DNA from: Acanthopleura granulata
Taxonomy: Eukaryota > Mollusca > Polyplacophora > Chitonida > Chitonidae
Direction of reading: 5' to 3'
DNA: 64,000 nt
NCBI GenBank assembly: GCA_016165875.1
Contig: JABBOT010000004.1
Span: forward strand, 20,180,007 to 20,244,006
Within the stretch, counting starts at the first letter, position 1. The number at the start of each line of letters is the position of its first letter. Positions 12,201-26,100 of the stretch are shown in pieces. Both the position numbers and the translations under genes were made by a program. Under the pieces are notes generated by a model, which ran no database searches, had not been told where the DNA came from, and was given only the letters and a program-made list of their open reading frames with translations.

Positions 12201-15200
12201 TGTTTTGATTACTCATTATGGCCTTGTCTGAAAGGTGTGAGTGTTGAAGATTTGCAACTGATTTTCAGCATTCCCCATTTTCACATATATTTGACCCTGG
12301 TGAAGAATTCAGGTCTCAGGCTTGTGAGAAAACAAGTTCCGTATTCATTTCTTCTAACCAGTGTTTCATAACTCCTAATGGATTTCCAGCATTTTCCTCC
12401 TTAGCTCATATAAACAGAGACAGGCCATGAGTTATACACAACTGTAAATGTCTTCAATACTGTTAATTCCTCATAACCTTGTCTGAACGATGCGAATGTT
12501 GCAGATTTGCAACATTCCCCATTTTCACACATATTTGACCCCAGCCAAGGAATCAGGAGCTTTATGGGCAAATGAAGTCGGTAATCATGAATTCATTTTA
12601 AGTATTGTGTCAGATTTGTTTCACATTTGCAACAGTCCCCATTTTCACACATATTTGACCCAGCCAAGAAATGGCAGAACACCTGAGAGCAAAAGACCAC
12701 CTCAGTGTTTGCTGATGAAGTCATCTTCATGAATTCCTTGTAGCCACTGTTGCATATCCACTATTCATTTTCCAACATTTCTTTGTTTCACAGATATTTA
12801 CCATTGCATACTATTTAAGACTTAACTTTACACAGTCTAAATATCCTTAATTTCCCAAGAATTGAGGATTCCTGTGTGCAAGGGTGTCTATATCGTGCAT
12901 TATTTCTAACCAATATATCAGAACTGCAACAAATTTTCAACATTCCTCATTTTCACACATTTGACCTTGTCAAGAATTCAGGACACTTGCTGACAAATGA
13001 GGTCAAGAATCAGCACTTCTTTAACACGTCATGTACAATTCCACTCTTTGGCACATATAGTTAACCCTGGCCTTGAATTTTGGGAAACAGTCAATAATCT
13101 TAATTCCTTATAACTTTGTCTGAAAGGTGTGAATGTTGCAGATTTGCAACAGATTTTTCAATTCCCTGCTTTCATACATATATGACCCTCACCAAGAATG
13201 TAGGATTCTTGTGGCCAAGTGAAATTAATGTCATGAATTCACTGTAAACAATATCGCTAATTTGCAATTGATTTTTAACAATTCCCATTTTCACATTCAT
13301 TTCACTCTGGCCAAGAATTCAGGACTCATGTGAGCAGGCAGTTTGAATATTCATTCCGTCTAACTAGTGTTCATATTAGCTACCCATTTTCCTGCATTTC
13401 CGACACATATTTGAACAGGGCCTTGGATTGAGACAGTAGAATAAATAAGTTTTTATATCCATAAAACTGTATTGCTGTATTTGAAAAGTCCTGCTCATTT
13501 TTTTAACATTCCCTATTTTGACACAAGTCTAAATTTCAGACTCCTCCACACCTGACCGCATATGTGTGAAAAATTTTGGAGAGATTCATTAAACACCAAT
13601 CAAATAGATAGACAGTTCAAGTCTGAATAAACAGATACCATGTCCCTATTTTTGTAGGAATATCCCTATTTTCTCTCAGACCTTCTCTTTAACGCCCATG
13701 TGAAGATTTGTCACCTTATGTCATAGTTTAAGACCTTCACATCCATGAAAATCATGAATGTCACTGTGTGATAACCCATTGTCCCACACTGTCCAACACA
13801 GGATCTTTAGTGGAACACTCTAAGTATTACGTATAAACAGTAACAAATGTATTTTCAGATTGACAGAAATGACTTAGCATCTGTGCTAATGAAGTCTCAG
13901 ACCAGTTTTCCTGGAAACAAAGATGTCTGGCTGAAGGACCTGGCCTCCTACCTGAACCTGAAGATGGAGAGAGTGGTTGAATCAGACCCTGTGTTCAGGG
14001 ACAAACCTAAGGGTATGTACTAGCAGTTTGCTGCCTTACTGAAACTACATGTGGTATAATTATATTACAGGGTAATGTGAAGAAGGTTCTTTATGAATGG
14101 TTAAATATTTGTGCTTGAAATAAGTGATTAATTAAAAAACTTTTTTGTTGTGTTCACGCAGCCTTCTTGACCCAGGTCAGTATGTTTTTTTCACATTTTG
14201 TGGCTATCCCTGCATATACATTTATTGTGCATTGTGCTATAATAGTGAATCTATTTCACGTAATTGTCCCTCTTTCTGATTAATCCTACTTTTTGGTAAT
14301 TTCTTAGACTTCCCCCTTTCAAAGCTGGAGTCCCGGAGTAAAGACCTGATAATGAACACACTGAAGACGTGTGATCCAGCCACCATTGAACACCTGTACT
14401 ACCACTGCATTCAGACCATGCTTACAGAAATGGGCAAAGGTAAAGAGGATACAGTGTTGTTTATTGGATTATATGTTTGAATTGTATGTATATATGTATG
14501 GTGAAGATTTACATTTAATGAGACAGTAATTAAATGTATATGTTGGCTAATTAATGCATCAAGGCTATTGTTACTAATTATTAAGCTTTGGGATTTTGAG
14601 GGGAAAGTTGATATTATCTAGTAAATGTTACAGTAAAATGCATGATTTGGGGTCAGTTTTATGAAACATACTTTAATAAGTATAAATCCTTAATTGTCAT
14701 GGCAATGTATGTTATATAAATATGAAGTACACCTAAGCAATACTTAAGGGCTAATTAACACTATTTATGCTTCATGAAACTGTCTCTAAATACATTTAAC
14801 ATTCTTGTTCTGCATTGCGTTAAAATATAAGGCATCTGATTCAATTATTTTACAGGTGTTTCCACGTATGGCTACAGAATCTTCCTTCAATGTTTAGCCT
14901 GGCAAAAGCCATCTGTGGCTTCCAGTAAAGTTCACCAGGTAATCTATATAAAGTTTCTATGGACTGTATGAAGCATCATTATATTCTGGTGGCAGAAAAT
15001 AAAGTGTGCTTTATGGATATGAGGTTATCATGTTTTGAAAATAAGAGATTTGTCGGAGGATTTAAGAATGATGTGTTATTTTTATCAGTTTTGTTTTGGA
15101 TGTTGTAGTATTTGGAATTGCTGAAGGCAAACCAGAACCGCCCTGTGAATTGCCTGTCAATACTTTGGGCTTTGGGCCTAGGAGGTGGGAAAGACCTGAG

Positions 15201-18200
15201 AGCTGGTCTCCGAGGTACAGTTTCCTTCACTTTGAAAGTACATTGGTTAAATTAAGCAAAAGCTCTGTAGCACTTTTCATCTTGGTTGAGTTTAAATTGC
15301 ATTTTAATATTTGGTGGTTTGGGAAAACTATACCAGTAGAATAAATAAAAAATATATTACCAGTACAAAAGTAAGACCCAGACTCTATCGCATTAGGATT
15401 TACCACAGTATCTTTAGGTACATGTAGTTAAGTGTTTATGCTGAAACACCTGTGTTTTTTTTTTCTCCCTGCAGTTTGGCTGGACCTTATGTTTCCCATG
15501 ACATCTGTTAGAGCCGTGGCTTCCTATCCTGTGGAATACATTGGCAACTTGTTACAGTAAGTTTTGGCAGTGTTCATGTGGATCGTTGGTTTTTATATGC
15601 ACAAAGAACTTGCTTGAACACAACCTGGTTTTCACTTTGGTGATCAAAAGAGTGTAAAATGTTATTGGTTGTGAACCATCTGACCCTTTGGCTAATGAAA
15701 AATGACAAAATGATTGGAATCAATGTTTAATGATAACACATATGCATTTCTATTATCACTGGTTTTGATGTGAAACAATGGCTTTGCAGATATGGTTCTG
15801 GAGTGAGCAGTGTTGAAGCAGTGGTTGAAATTACTCAGTGAAAATGTCATTTGGTATCTCTTAAAGCGTTTTATGACCATATCGGGTGTATCCTCCATGT
15901 GCCTGGATGACAACCTGAACCCTTTTCCTCATACCACCTGTTGCCACAGTGAAAACCGTTAAGATGCTTAATTATGTTCTTAGTGTATAGTAAATTGACT
16001 GTAACTTTTTTTTTTAAACAAATCGCAGAAGATTTTAGATTGTTTCAACGGAATGACAGCAACAACAAGAAAGTACAAGAAGAGAGATACTCTATGTTTC
16101 ATCTAGATGGCAAAATTGTACTGAGTAATGCATACAACGAATACTGTTGTTTCACTGGGTGCTTGCTGATTGATTCAGCCAAAGGCAACCAGATGTATAC
16201 TAGCCCTAGATAAATGAGATTCCAGGTTTGAAGCCAGCCCCAGTGGGTTTGGCTGTGAGCTCAGGTCAGGAGGTTTGGCAAGAACATGTACAAGAATAAT
16301 TGTGGTAGTTTTTTCAAGGCACACTTCTTGAATATGTATTCCTGAAATATTCTCAGGTATGTCTTAAAACATTAATTATATAATCAAAATATTGAAAGCT
16401 AACAAATCAGGGTTGATATATTTTTGGGGACTTCTATAGTGACTATTGGGAATAAGTTAAAAGCGATCTCCAGATTTGCAGATCGATATCATCTTGAATT
16501 TAAATCAGAAGGTGTTATCAAGTATACAAACATGGTGATGATGCCAATGTTACAAATACATGGTAACTAAATCTCTTTGTTTCAGACATCATAAGGATCA
16601 CAAATCAGCTTATGGAGTGATGACAATCCGCGATTTCTTCCCTGTGCTAGACCTCGTCTTCAGCAACTCTATGAACTTACAACAGGACTTGCAGAAGAAG
16701 CTTATGGCCGTTTATCCTCAGATCAAGGTAAAAGTCGTACAGCAGTTGTTCTGTGATTGGGCATCAATTGCATTGGACAAAGTGCTAAAAAAATAGTTTG
16801 AACCAGCTTTTATTTTCACCTTCCTTTTGAAATAAATAATCATATGATCTTAAGCAACACTAGGTTTGCTGAAAATCACTTGCCTTCCACAAATATGGGT
16901 AACTGTATAACATATGCAGAAATTTGTCAGTATTATGTGCCAAATGTTGGTGCTTTTGTCTGCATGTAAAATAAACAACAGTCAGAAAAGAAATAAATAT
17001 AAATGTGGAAAAAAAATCAAAGCAAAAACATGTCTTGGTTGGTGAAGGTTTGTGGTCTTCTTTGGTATATTTTGGTGGTAATATATGATGACCTGTTATT
17101 TTGCAGACCATAGCCTTTGGAGTTGACCCCAAATCCAGTTTACGTCTCTTCTTTCCGTCGTTCCTGTCCAGGGCTACACCTGATGCACGCTCTCCACTGA
17201 AGAATGAGGTAGTGATACGTCAGTTGTTTCTTTTACAGTTCTTACATTGTTGAATTTGTTCAATAGACAAATTTTGCTTTAATTTTAATTAGCATTAATT
17301 TTATTTTGAGTGTGAGTGTACATACATGTACCTTACCGCTTAGCAACTGTTGATATGTGAAAGAAAATTGGCATATTTTACAAATCTGTGAGATGGCGGT
17401 GGTGTGAAGCAGGACATTTTGTCATTGTTATGTCAAAAAATGGTTGCAGCGCAATATGTATACAGTGTCACAATGTATTGGTTTCTGTTGTATTATCGCA
17501 CTGTTCAATGTACTTATCATGATGAGTCGGAAAAGGAGCATTTGACTTCAATAAAATGACGTCATTGCTGCCAGGCATTTGAAGGTCCCGATTTTCAGAT
17601 TTCCAGGTTGTCACTTACATTACATACTACCAGGAAACAGGATATTACACAAAAATAAGAAACTTTCATGATATGTAATGCAGCACATTTACTTGGCTAA
17701 TATATGTGACCTTAGCACATCTCACCATTTATGTATTTTATGGTTTCAGGTTCTGCCTTGCCTAGTGACTTGCCTGATGACCGATAAAATGTGTTTCAGT
17801 GTTTGGAGACAGATGTATGTCAAGCATCTTCCTCAGTCCAGGTATGAAATGGTTAATTCATGAGTCTAATTTTCCCTCACTGGCCAAGTAGGTAATCTGA
17901 AGTCTACTGCCCTCCAGGCCCAAGGGGATAACCTATTAATTGTAGTGTTCAGTAGGGGATTTTCGAGTTTGAACTGCTTTGTCACTAAGGTTAAAAGAAG
18001 TCCTACTACATGTGTATCATTTGACCTGTCGAATGGTAGGCAACTTTTGTTGACATTAATTAGTACTGTGTTCATCAAACTCCCCCAGACAAGTTCATGA
18101 AGTTCTCAAGTTTTCGTCTCAGTTTCTTCCGTCATTCCTCTACTCTGAATAATTTTACTGAAACTTATTTCAGATGCCAATTTTAATAAATGAAATCCAA

Positions 18201-21200
18201 AATGTATATGATATACTTTACATTGAAAAAAAAACAACTTAGCTACATATACATTTAATGGACGTTTATTATTGCTATTGTAATTAACCATGGCATCAAG
18301 CACGTTCTTAAACTGTCTCTCTGTAGTGTACTACTCGAGCACCTAGCCAAGAATTGGGCGACAACATCACGTCAACTGGAAAAGAAACTGCTGCATGAAA
18401 CTTTGCGATCCTTCAGCGTGACTAATGATGAGCTTATGGCCCAAGGTCACCGTGGACCAGAAGAGACAGGGTGTGGTCAGCTGTGCAAGGTAAGAAATGG
18501 CACAGTGCTCAGGAGAATCATTCATAATATATGTGTCATCTTATTAGCATGGTAACAGTTTGGATTTGATTTATTTTGAGTTGATATTTTTTTTTACATG
18601 ATAATTTTTGATTTTGCTCTATGAACAGATTGTAACATTAATATAAGTGTTAAAGGTGTTGATAGGATGGGGAGGTCTGACTTAGGAAGGGCAGTACATA
18701 TTTTGTTATATCTGTATGTTTGAGCAAAATTATAGCATTTTGATTAAAATACGATGACAATTCATGTCAATTGATGAATTTATAACTTTGTTGTTCAGAC
18801 ATATATGTTCTGCAAGGGTTTTACAGGTGCATTAAATCAGCAGAAATCCATTGATCTTTGGACTGGACATATTGTTATAGCCCAGTGTTCATGAATTTCT
18901 CAGTGGTAACCAATATGGATATTTGCTATGAATTCAGGAGCTGCTGTCACGGATGGGTCAAACCACAGTCTTCTCCTGGTTCTGGGTGCTCTTCCTTGTT
19001 ATTGGACTGGTGGCTGCAATCATTGCCTATGATGTCAACACGTCTCATAATTTCAGAGGTTTGTAAGTTATGTTAGTCTTCAGCCCCCAGTTTCCTAGTA
19101 GTCTGAAAGGAAACAAAGATTTCTTTTTGTTTCTGTAAATCAGCTAAATCTTTTGGAAAATTTACTTCCGAATATTGCTAATATAAATTTAAGTGTGTAA
19201 TCTCATTAGTGTGAAAGTCAAGACAGTAGGCGTGTGATTAGTAAAAACGTTTTAGGTAAGCCTTCATGTATTTTTTCTTTGACTATCTTGTTGATTCGTA
19301 TCTTCAACTGATAAATAGACCAATGTTTATTCTTTTGCAACACCTGAACATTCTTGCTTGTTTGGATGTGATGCACGTTATAAACTTACTTCATGATATA
19401 TGTTTTCTCAGTGTCACGTACATGGCGCTTCCTGGAAGAATATGGAATTTTAGCTGTTCTTCAACAAGGCTGGATCAAAGTCAGTGTTTTTACCCAGAAA
19501 GTTTTGGGGTAAGAAAGGTCACTCCGTACTGATTGAAATATTTCCTTCAATTAAACACCATTTGTCTTTTGAGATCTCATATTAAGAAAAGACTTCACTC
19601 CTCAGTCAGAAGGTTTGAGCCACCTTAAGGGAGAAAAAATTTTTTCTTGCTTTCTCCTCCTGTAAGCATATCGTAAGGATGACACTGATTAGGATTCTGA
19701 AATTAATGTGATGCCTGTTATGCTTATGGCAAAAAAAAAAAGGAAAAAGAAAATTAGAATGGAACTCATTGCATAAGAAATGGGTTATATCAGAATTCAG
19801 CTGATACAAAAGTTAGGTAATTCAGTTTATTCAAGGTACATTGCTCCGTCATGGAGAATGGATCGTCAGATACATGTATTTTGACACTTGCTGGTTGTGT
19901 TTTGACAGCTGGTTGCAGGTGAATATACCTTTCTATTACGCTCGAACCTGTGAGGCTGTGGGCCCTTACCTCCGTGAGACCAGGGACAAGTTGATTGAAT
20001 GGTACTGGATAGTGTATGATGCCACCCAAGTGCAAAGACAGTGGATTGCTGCAAAGACACTACAGTTTATCTCATGGGTGAGACACATGTATACTAAAGA
20101 AGATACAGCACATCTACAGGCAGCAAGCAGCTGAGATGGCATTTTAAAACATGTAAATTGGAATTTACCTTAGCATTGTTAAGACAATACTGACATTACA
20201 AGAGCGTCATACTTCGTGCATTTCGGGACTATTAAAGACAACTAATGTCTTGTTCAAGGCCATAATGACCCAAAATGTCAAATTAGTCCATTAGAATGTC
20301 TACAAGAATTTTGATATATATTTTGTAATAAGTTTGGTTTCATTTATATTTTTCTTCTCCATGACTTTCAGTGAAATGAGTTGTTTCTTTGATGATTCTT
20401 TTGTAGATTGTCACCATAATCTAGAAGTGGGAGTCAATACTTCACGATATTCATTGCTTTGTTTCAATAGACAGGCCCTACATGTATGTTAACCAACAAG
20501 TGCTGTTCGAAATTGTGATTGTGCTGTTTTGAGTTTTTCTCAAGGTTATTATGAACCACTTTTTCAGAGTAGCAGATTAAAACTGCAAGTGTGTCGGACC
20601 TTGTTTTAATTTGATAGTATCTAATTCTGATTTTCATTTTTGTTTCTTTCATTTTTACAGCTTATCCCATTTATCACTTTAAACTGTTGAGATGCAGAAG
20701 TCAGTGGATACTTGCTGTGGAGTCTTGTGATCAGTTCTTCTGAATGTTTAATGATTCGTTTCTAGTGCAGCTGTTGTTTACCTGTCACTTTTCTATTGCA
20801 GGCCTATCACTTGTCTCCTGCTTTTTGGGAACAGGTCCAAGAGAGTTGTCTCACAGCCTTGCAGGTGGCCAGAGATTACCTACTGCTGCTCTGGCAGTTC
20901 CTGGTTTACTACTCCAAGCTTGTCTGTCACTGGATTACTGAACACTTAATAGTGTGAGTACACACAAAACTTGACATCTTGCTATATAACTTCGACAGAC
21001 AAAGTGATGTCATGAAATGATACTAATTTTGTAAAGGAATACCATTAAAATTGCAATTAAAATTAGGTATGTTATAAAGTATTATCCTGTTGTCCTTGCT
21101 GTTGTCGTGGATGATTACACTTTTAAATGCATTATGGAAAGAAGGTTATAAATACTTGTAATAATATTTATATTTTCATTTGCAGGGATTTGTCTTTTGA

Positions 21201-21303
21201 AAAAGTTGTTCGGATGCTGTCCTCCTTGCTGTTAAAGCTGCAAGCCATGTTTGCTTCCATAGTGCAGTGGTGCAGCACCACAATTGCAACCATGACGGCA
21301 TGA
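9245..21303 (+). CDS. TMEM214: TMEM214, transmembrane protein 214
   Basis: Sixteen coding exons: 9245-9377, 10740-10936, 13859-14012, 14308-14439, 14856-14938, 15109-15214, 15475-15556, 16586-16727, 17107-17208, 17750-17841, 18327-18489, 18938-19058, 19412-19508, 19909-20077, 20802-20953, 21186-21303. All introns are GT/AG with matching phases; the 2043-nt frame gives 680 aa (human protein 689). The protein is ER-anchored and in vertebrates is linked to ER-stress-induced caspase-4 activation and cell death. Visible features: a lysine-rich low-complexity stretch (about 75-100), a FEEAVSK segment, the family-typical VWLKDLASYLN (133-143), a helical middle with FFPSFLSRATP and VWRQMY matches, a clear membrane segment (about 473-493) and a second hydrophobic helix (about 617-628). 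The ATG was chosen because it opens the first in-phase exon with a good context. It converges with TATDN1. Confidence 0.95.
10253..10517 (+). repeat. Full-length tRNA-derived SINE, family A (TMEM214 intron 1)
   Basis: It has the A box GTGGCTCAGTCGG, the B box GAGTTCAAGTCC (about 10330), the body CTGGCTTCCTCTCCGG with ACGTGGGAAGGTCTGCC, and the tail TTCTTGAGTACGGCATAAAA followed by CACCAATC and (AAAT)n. It is the best-preserved copy together with the one at 6935. It sits in the first intron of TMEM214 in the sense direction, about 220 bp before exon 2. Confidence 0.9.
11439..11463 (+). repeat. Poly(C)15-poly(A) tract in TMEM214 intron 2
   Basis: Fifteen C residues are followed directly by about ten A. 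Such runs are prone to assembly error and are the reason a 169-codon minus frame (11015-11524) looks glycine-rich at one end. Confidence 0.9.
11830..13545 (+). repeat. Degenerate tandem array, period about 120 bp (TMEM214 intron 2)
   Basis: The core CATTCCCCATTTTCACACAT, followed by ATTTGACCC, recurs in diverged form near 11860, 12055, 12180, 12280, 12400, 12516, 12636, 12770, 12940, 13033, 13163, 13283, 13395 and 13508. Spacing is mostly 100-135 bp, and exactly 120 between the two best copies (12516 and 12636). Between cores the unit also carries GAATGTTGCAGATTTGCAAC before, and CAAGAATTCAGGACTC after. Roughly 14 monomers fill most of the 2.9-kb intron. Short open frames across it repeat NIPHFHTYLT in several places; they arise from the repeat and are not exons. 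Confidence 0.85.
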
Positions 21304-21580
21304 GGCATATGTAATCCAGATCTGTTTAAATTGCGCAGTTCTCTGAAAAATTTAATGAAGATAATGTAACTTTACAATTCTCCTGATAAGTGTTTCATTG
21401 TATTTGCTTTTAATCCTCAGTTACCAAGAGAATGAACTTTTTAAGTTAACTTTGAGGATGGGGTTGATTGTTGATATCAAACATCACTTCATATAAAGAC
21501 CTGATATCAGGGAAGTTGTTACTGAATGTTTGGGGTAAATGCAAGTAAATATATGGAATAAAAAGAGAATCTAATAAATA
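21304..21580 (+). terminator. TMEM214 3' UTR with poly(A) signals
   Basis: After the TGA at 21301 the sequence is AT-rich, with AATAAA hexamers at 21557-21562 and 21573-21578. These are the first good polyadenylation signals downstream and would give a 3' UTR of about 270-300 bases. The actual cleavage site is not determined. Confidence 0.5.
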
Positions 21581-23195
21581 CTTGAAAGAATTTTATTATT
21601 CTCTTCTTTAACTTATTAACATTTCTTAGTTCTAATAAGATATTAAAGACTGCTGAAAAAATATATATACATGTATTGGATTCATTTCAATCCTTGGCAC
21701 TGATTGATATCTCCAGGTTGTCTTCTAAGTCATTTTCTTTGTGCATTACTGTCTAATAAAGAGTCTCGATATCAGTCTGATAGACTTGTACATGTGCATT
21801 AAATAAATTTCAGTAGTATATGAATTTATTTATCCATGTTCTTGACAAAAAAATAAAATGTTATTGTTACAGCTAAACAGTGTACATTAGTTCTGAGTGT
21901 TGTTTAATATTTTCACATATGAATATGCAAGGATCAGCACTGGGGGTAGAACAGTACCAGCAAACTTAACACTGGTCATACATGAAAGGTTGAAGAATCT
22001 GGTAAAGTTTGTAGTGTCTGGCTAAACGTAGAAAGGCACTTGCTTGTTTCCACAGCCTCAAGACCTTTGGTACAGGTTCAATCCAGGCCTTGGAAATTTG
22101 TGCATTCCCCACTCTTACTGTTCGTAGGTCTTGGTGACAATAGGCCATCAGCAACGCTCATTTGATCAATTGTGCAGTCATTGAAAACCACCAAGGGTGG
22201 TAGGTGGGAAAGTGTGTCAGTAACTTGCCAAGAGTGGTTTACAGCTGGCACTGCGGTTTCCTCCATCCATAAAACTGTAACTATATAGATTAAAAAATTT
22301 TGAGTGTGGTGTTAAAAACAATGAAATAAATATTGGCAACTTTTATATCTGAAAGTATTCGTATTCCCAAGAGTTGCTGTAGTCTCACGCTGGCTCTGCT
22401 TGGTTTCAGGTGCCGGCATGCTCTACTGACCACCTTCACGTTAATCAAATGATTTGAGTAAAATGGAAGGCATTGATGAAATAAATAATGAGCTGTTCTT
22501 GACAATTAGAGTGATGAATGTTAAATTTGTCGGCAGAACAAAATCCAGAGAACACGAAGTATTTTTGAAACACTGATGTCAGTCATAACTTGTCACTCTC
22601 CATTTTTCAACTACAGAGGTGTTGAGCCCTTTCTTATTGAATAGAAAATTAATCTGTCAGTGATGGTTATCTGAGGAAACAGTTTTTGAGTTTGTTCTGT
22701 TTCATTTGTGATGACCACCTGTGTGGAGATCGTCTGTTTCTGCAATGTTTGCAACTGAAAAATGAGAACAGCAGACAAGCAGGCTCTGTACTTTGCTATT
22801 ATCTGGTAATACATGAATTTAAACAAGCCTAATATGTGCTTTTTACAGACTGGCTCTTAATTCAATACAGAAGCCTGCATGCATAACCCGTCTAGATTCA
22901 GCCGCAAGTAGAGAGTCATGACTTTCCTTGGTAAAGAGAATCGAACCCAACACATGAATGCCAGTGATAAATCATTATGTGAAGTCCACTGTCATTGTAG
23001 TATTGATGTAATGGGAGTATTCTTCCTTGTAATGAATCCATGCATTCTGGTTCCTAATGGTGACGAGAATTAAACAGGTACTGCTAGCAGTAGTGTTTTG
23101 GTTCCATTCAACGCACCGAGAACAGTCTGAGATCGGCACAAAAAACAACACAATGCAATATCTACAGTTCTAAACTGTTCACTCTTCCAGATAAT
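21580..23195. other. Convergent spacer between TMEM214 and TATDN1
   Basis: Both flanking genes point into this 1.6-kb stretch, so part of it is probably the TATDN1 3' UTR read on the minus strand. TTTATT on the plus strand near 21825, which is AATAAA on the minus strand, is one possible far signal. There are no coding exons. A diverged tRNA-like B box (GGGTTCGATTCTC, minus strand) lies at about 22940-22955. Confidence 0.5.
22860..23010 (-). repeat. Possible tRNA-derived SINE remnant
   Basis: On the minus strand, GTTGGGTTCGATTCTC closely matches a pol III B box, with GGCATTCATGT before it as in a tRNA-like arm. The A box is not convincing and the downstream part matches neither family A nor family B in this window. 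Boundaries are guesses. Confidence 0.35.
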
Positions 23196-26100
23196 TTAAC
23201 CATCTAACTTTTGAAAAAACAGTGATTCTGTGTTTTGAAATATAGCTTGTGCCAACTTTTCTCTGTCTTCGCCCCGTGCTCCAGCCATAACTTCCAACAC
23301 CTGACTAATAAAGAAAAAAGGACATGTTACTATGGTGACCAGTAGTACATGCACTGTAAGCACTGAACTTACGATATATTTACACAGACCTCAGTACTGC
23401 CTAATTTTACTGTATTAAAACGAAAATGACATTAAATATTCGCCTTGCATCTTTAACTTAGGACTTGTAGCCCTCTTTCATCGTGGCAATAATGATCCTG
23501 TTTGGTGTAACTCTTACAAAATTCATAAATTTCAGTTGTGTGTCTGATTATTACAATGTAAATGTATGTTAAGACCACTTTTGCACAGGTAGTAAAAGAC
23601 ACTCGGAGTGAACACATCCAATGTACTCACATAATGTGGACAGGTTCATTCCGTGTTTTTACACAACTTCCTTTCTCCCATTTTTCTTTTTTTTTTGTGG
23701 GGAAGTTTGTTTTGATAAATTCAAACCCTGCATGTGTTGGTCTAATCTCACACCAAGGACTGTCTGAAAGCAAGAACACACGATGAATCATGATACCATA
23801 CTGAACATGTATGTCTATTTTATTAAAATGCTTCCCAGTCCCTTTCTGGGTTGCCATTTTCAGATGTTCATAATGCAGATTTATACTGATGGATTAAAAA
23901 ATAAAACCAGCTTACCTGTTTCAATCATCAACTTGCTAACTGGAACTGTACACATGGAGGTCAAATTATCCTTAGTTTTTAGAGAACTGTTTCATAAAAA
24001 AGAAGCGAAATTGCAACGTATTAAAAAATCGTACAAAACAATAAAATCTCAAGAACTCATACATAACAAAATATCGTCTAGATATCAGTAGTTTATGCTG
24101 TACGTGTGGCTGAAGAGAAGCCAACATGAGCTGTACCGGAGCTCAGAGTGATTGCATTGGTATGAGGCTCACGGATCATAGCACTGCAACAGAGCCCTAA
24201 CCATGCACCACGCCTCTTAAGAATCTTATGTAAGTTTGTGGGGCAAAGCTGCAAAGTGAGACTGAGAGGAACCTTTCCCTCCCAAATAATGGAGGGCCTT
24301 TTCCCTTGTAATGGTGACCGGGGTCCAAGCTGAATTGACCAGTGTTGCATTGCAATAAATGAATGCTATGTTGCCAGTGTGCCCATAAAATCATTACAAA
24401 GGCATGAATGAACAAGACTACACAATTTGGCACCAAACAGCTTCAGCTGGAAAGGTTCTCGAATGGGCCTAACCTTTATTGTCTTTTGATCATTCTTTGC
24501 AATGACATTTTGCAATCTAACTGGTAACAAAGTACTGTTGCAGTGCAAGAGAACAATGCTCAGTTCAGATTGGACTCAATAAGCTATGGCATGTGACAAG
24601 ATACTCAATTGCAGCTATGCAGAATGCTAATAATTACAAATTTTCTCACTCACCATCCATTTATTCCAATATACAGACCCTCATCGACTATTTCTGCTGC
24701 TTCGTCTTTTGTGCCATCAAATGAGTGAACCTAGAATAAATGGTTAATGGTCAAAGGAATAATAGTAAGATGTCAGAGGTTTAATCTTTCATCAGGGATC
24801 TAAATAAGATTCAGTCAAAAATGTGATTCAATATTAAGATGTAGCATGAATGTCATTTTTGGGAAGATCTGACCAGTGGCCTACCGGCTGCAGTGGCATA
24901 CAGTGTGTATTAAATGGTAGATTTGGGGATCAATCCTGAGTCGAGTCATATCTCAGACTTTAAAAACTGGTAATCTGGCACTACCTCAGTTGGCTGCAAC
25001 ATCAAAAGGAAATAAAGAAAGTACTGCTCAGAGCAGTGAGAGTATAATGTGAATGGATGGGGTATAATGCCTGGTGTTTTTGGCTTGGTATTTAATTTAT
25101 GTAAAATAATAAATATGTCAGCATAAGAAAACATTGTTATGACATGAAGGAAGTGTCGATGAAACCCCAATCAAACAAACAAGACTAGTAAAATCATCAA
25201 AAAGACTTAATTATATTTGTAATTTATATGAAAATTAAATCCGAACTTCATTTGCAACTTACAACACCTCCTCTAAACCTCTCCTTATTTCGTTTGAGAA
25301 TTTCCATAAAATCAGAGAATGCATTTCTGCAGTGAAGGAACATCGGCAATCCTGTGGCATCAACTAGATCAAATTGTTTTTCAAAATATCTGAAATGAAA
25401 AGAAATGAATAGGCCTTCTAGTATACATGTAATTCTTAAACCTAAAAAGGCATGGAATAAATATCACGTGCATATTACAGGCATCAACAAAATAGTTAAG
25501 GTCTACATAACAAATTCTGAGTGTAAATTTTTGTTCTTTCTTGGGTATATATAAATTGTATTAGGGAACAATATAAATTTCTTAAACGGTACTGTAATTG
25601 ACAATATTACAATGAGTAAAACATTTAAGAAAGTATGTTATTTCACATTATTCTTAGAAACATTGATGATCATGTTTAAATGTTACTACAAACTGATCAC
25701 AAACTTTTGGTAAAGACTACTGATACCTTGTTTGAAATATTTACTTATTCGGCTGGGGATATGATGAGGGTGGAGGGGGAAGGTTAATAATTATGTGATA
25801 TTTCAGTTCATGGTGAAGAACAGGGGAAACACCAGCTCCCACATCAGATGATCCTTTCTGAATTAAAGCCACAGCGCAATCTGTGCAAGGTGGACTCCGA
25901 GTATGAAAGCTTATTAGTCAATAGGTGACTGACTGTGAAAACTGCACCAATTGATCTCTCGGCTGATGGCATAACATAAAACACATAGTATGAGAGACAG
26001 CCAATGAGCTATGAGAGAATATCTCACCCATCAGCTTTAATAAAGGAAAAGATGACTCACTTTAACTGTATTTCCTTTGGACAAAACTGCAGGCGATCAT

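Noticed and set aside
12141..13064. Open frames repeating NIPHFHTYLT, looking like a repeat protein
   Set aside because: They are the translation of the 120-bp intronic array, in different frames and interrupted by stops; not exons.
16220..16380. Possible further SINE family A remnant in a TMEM214 intron
   Set aside because: Only scattered short matches to the tail; below what I can support.
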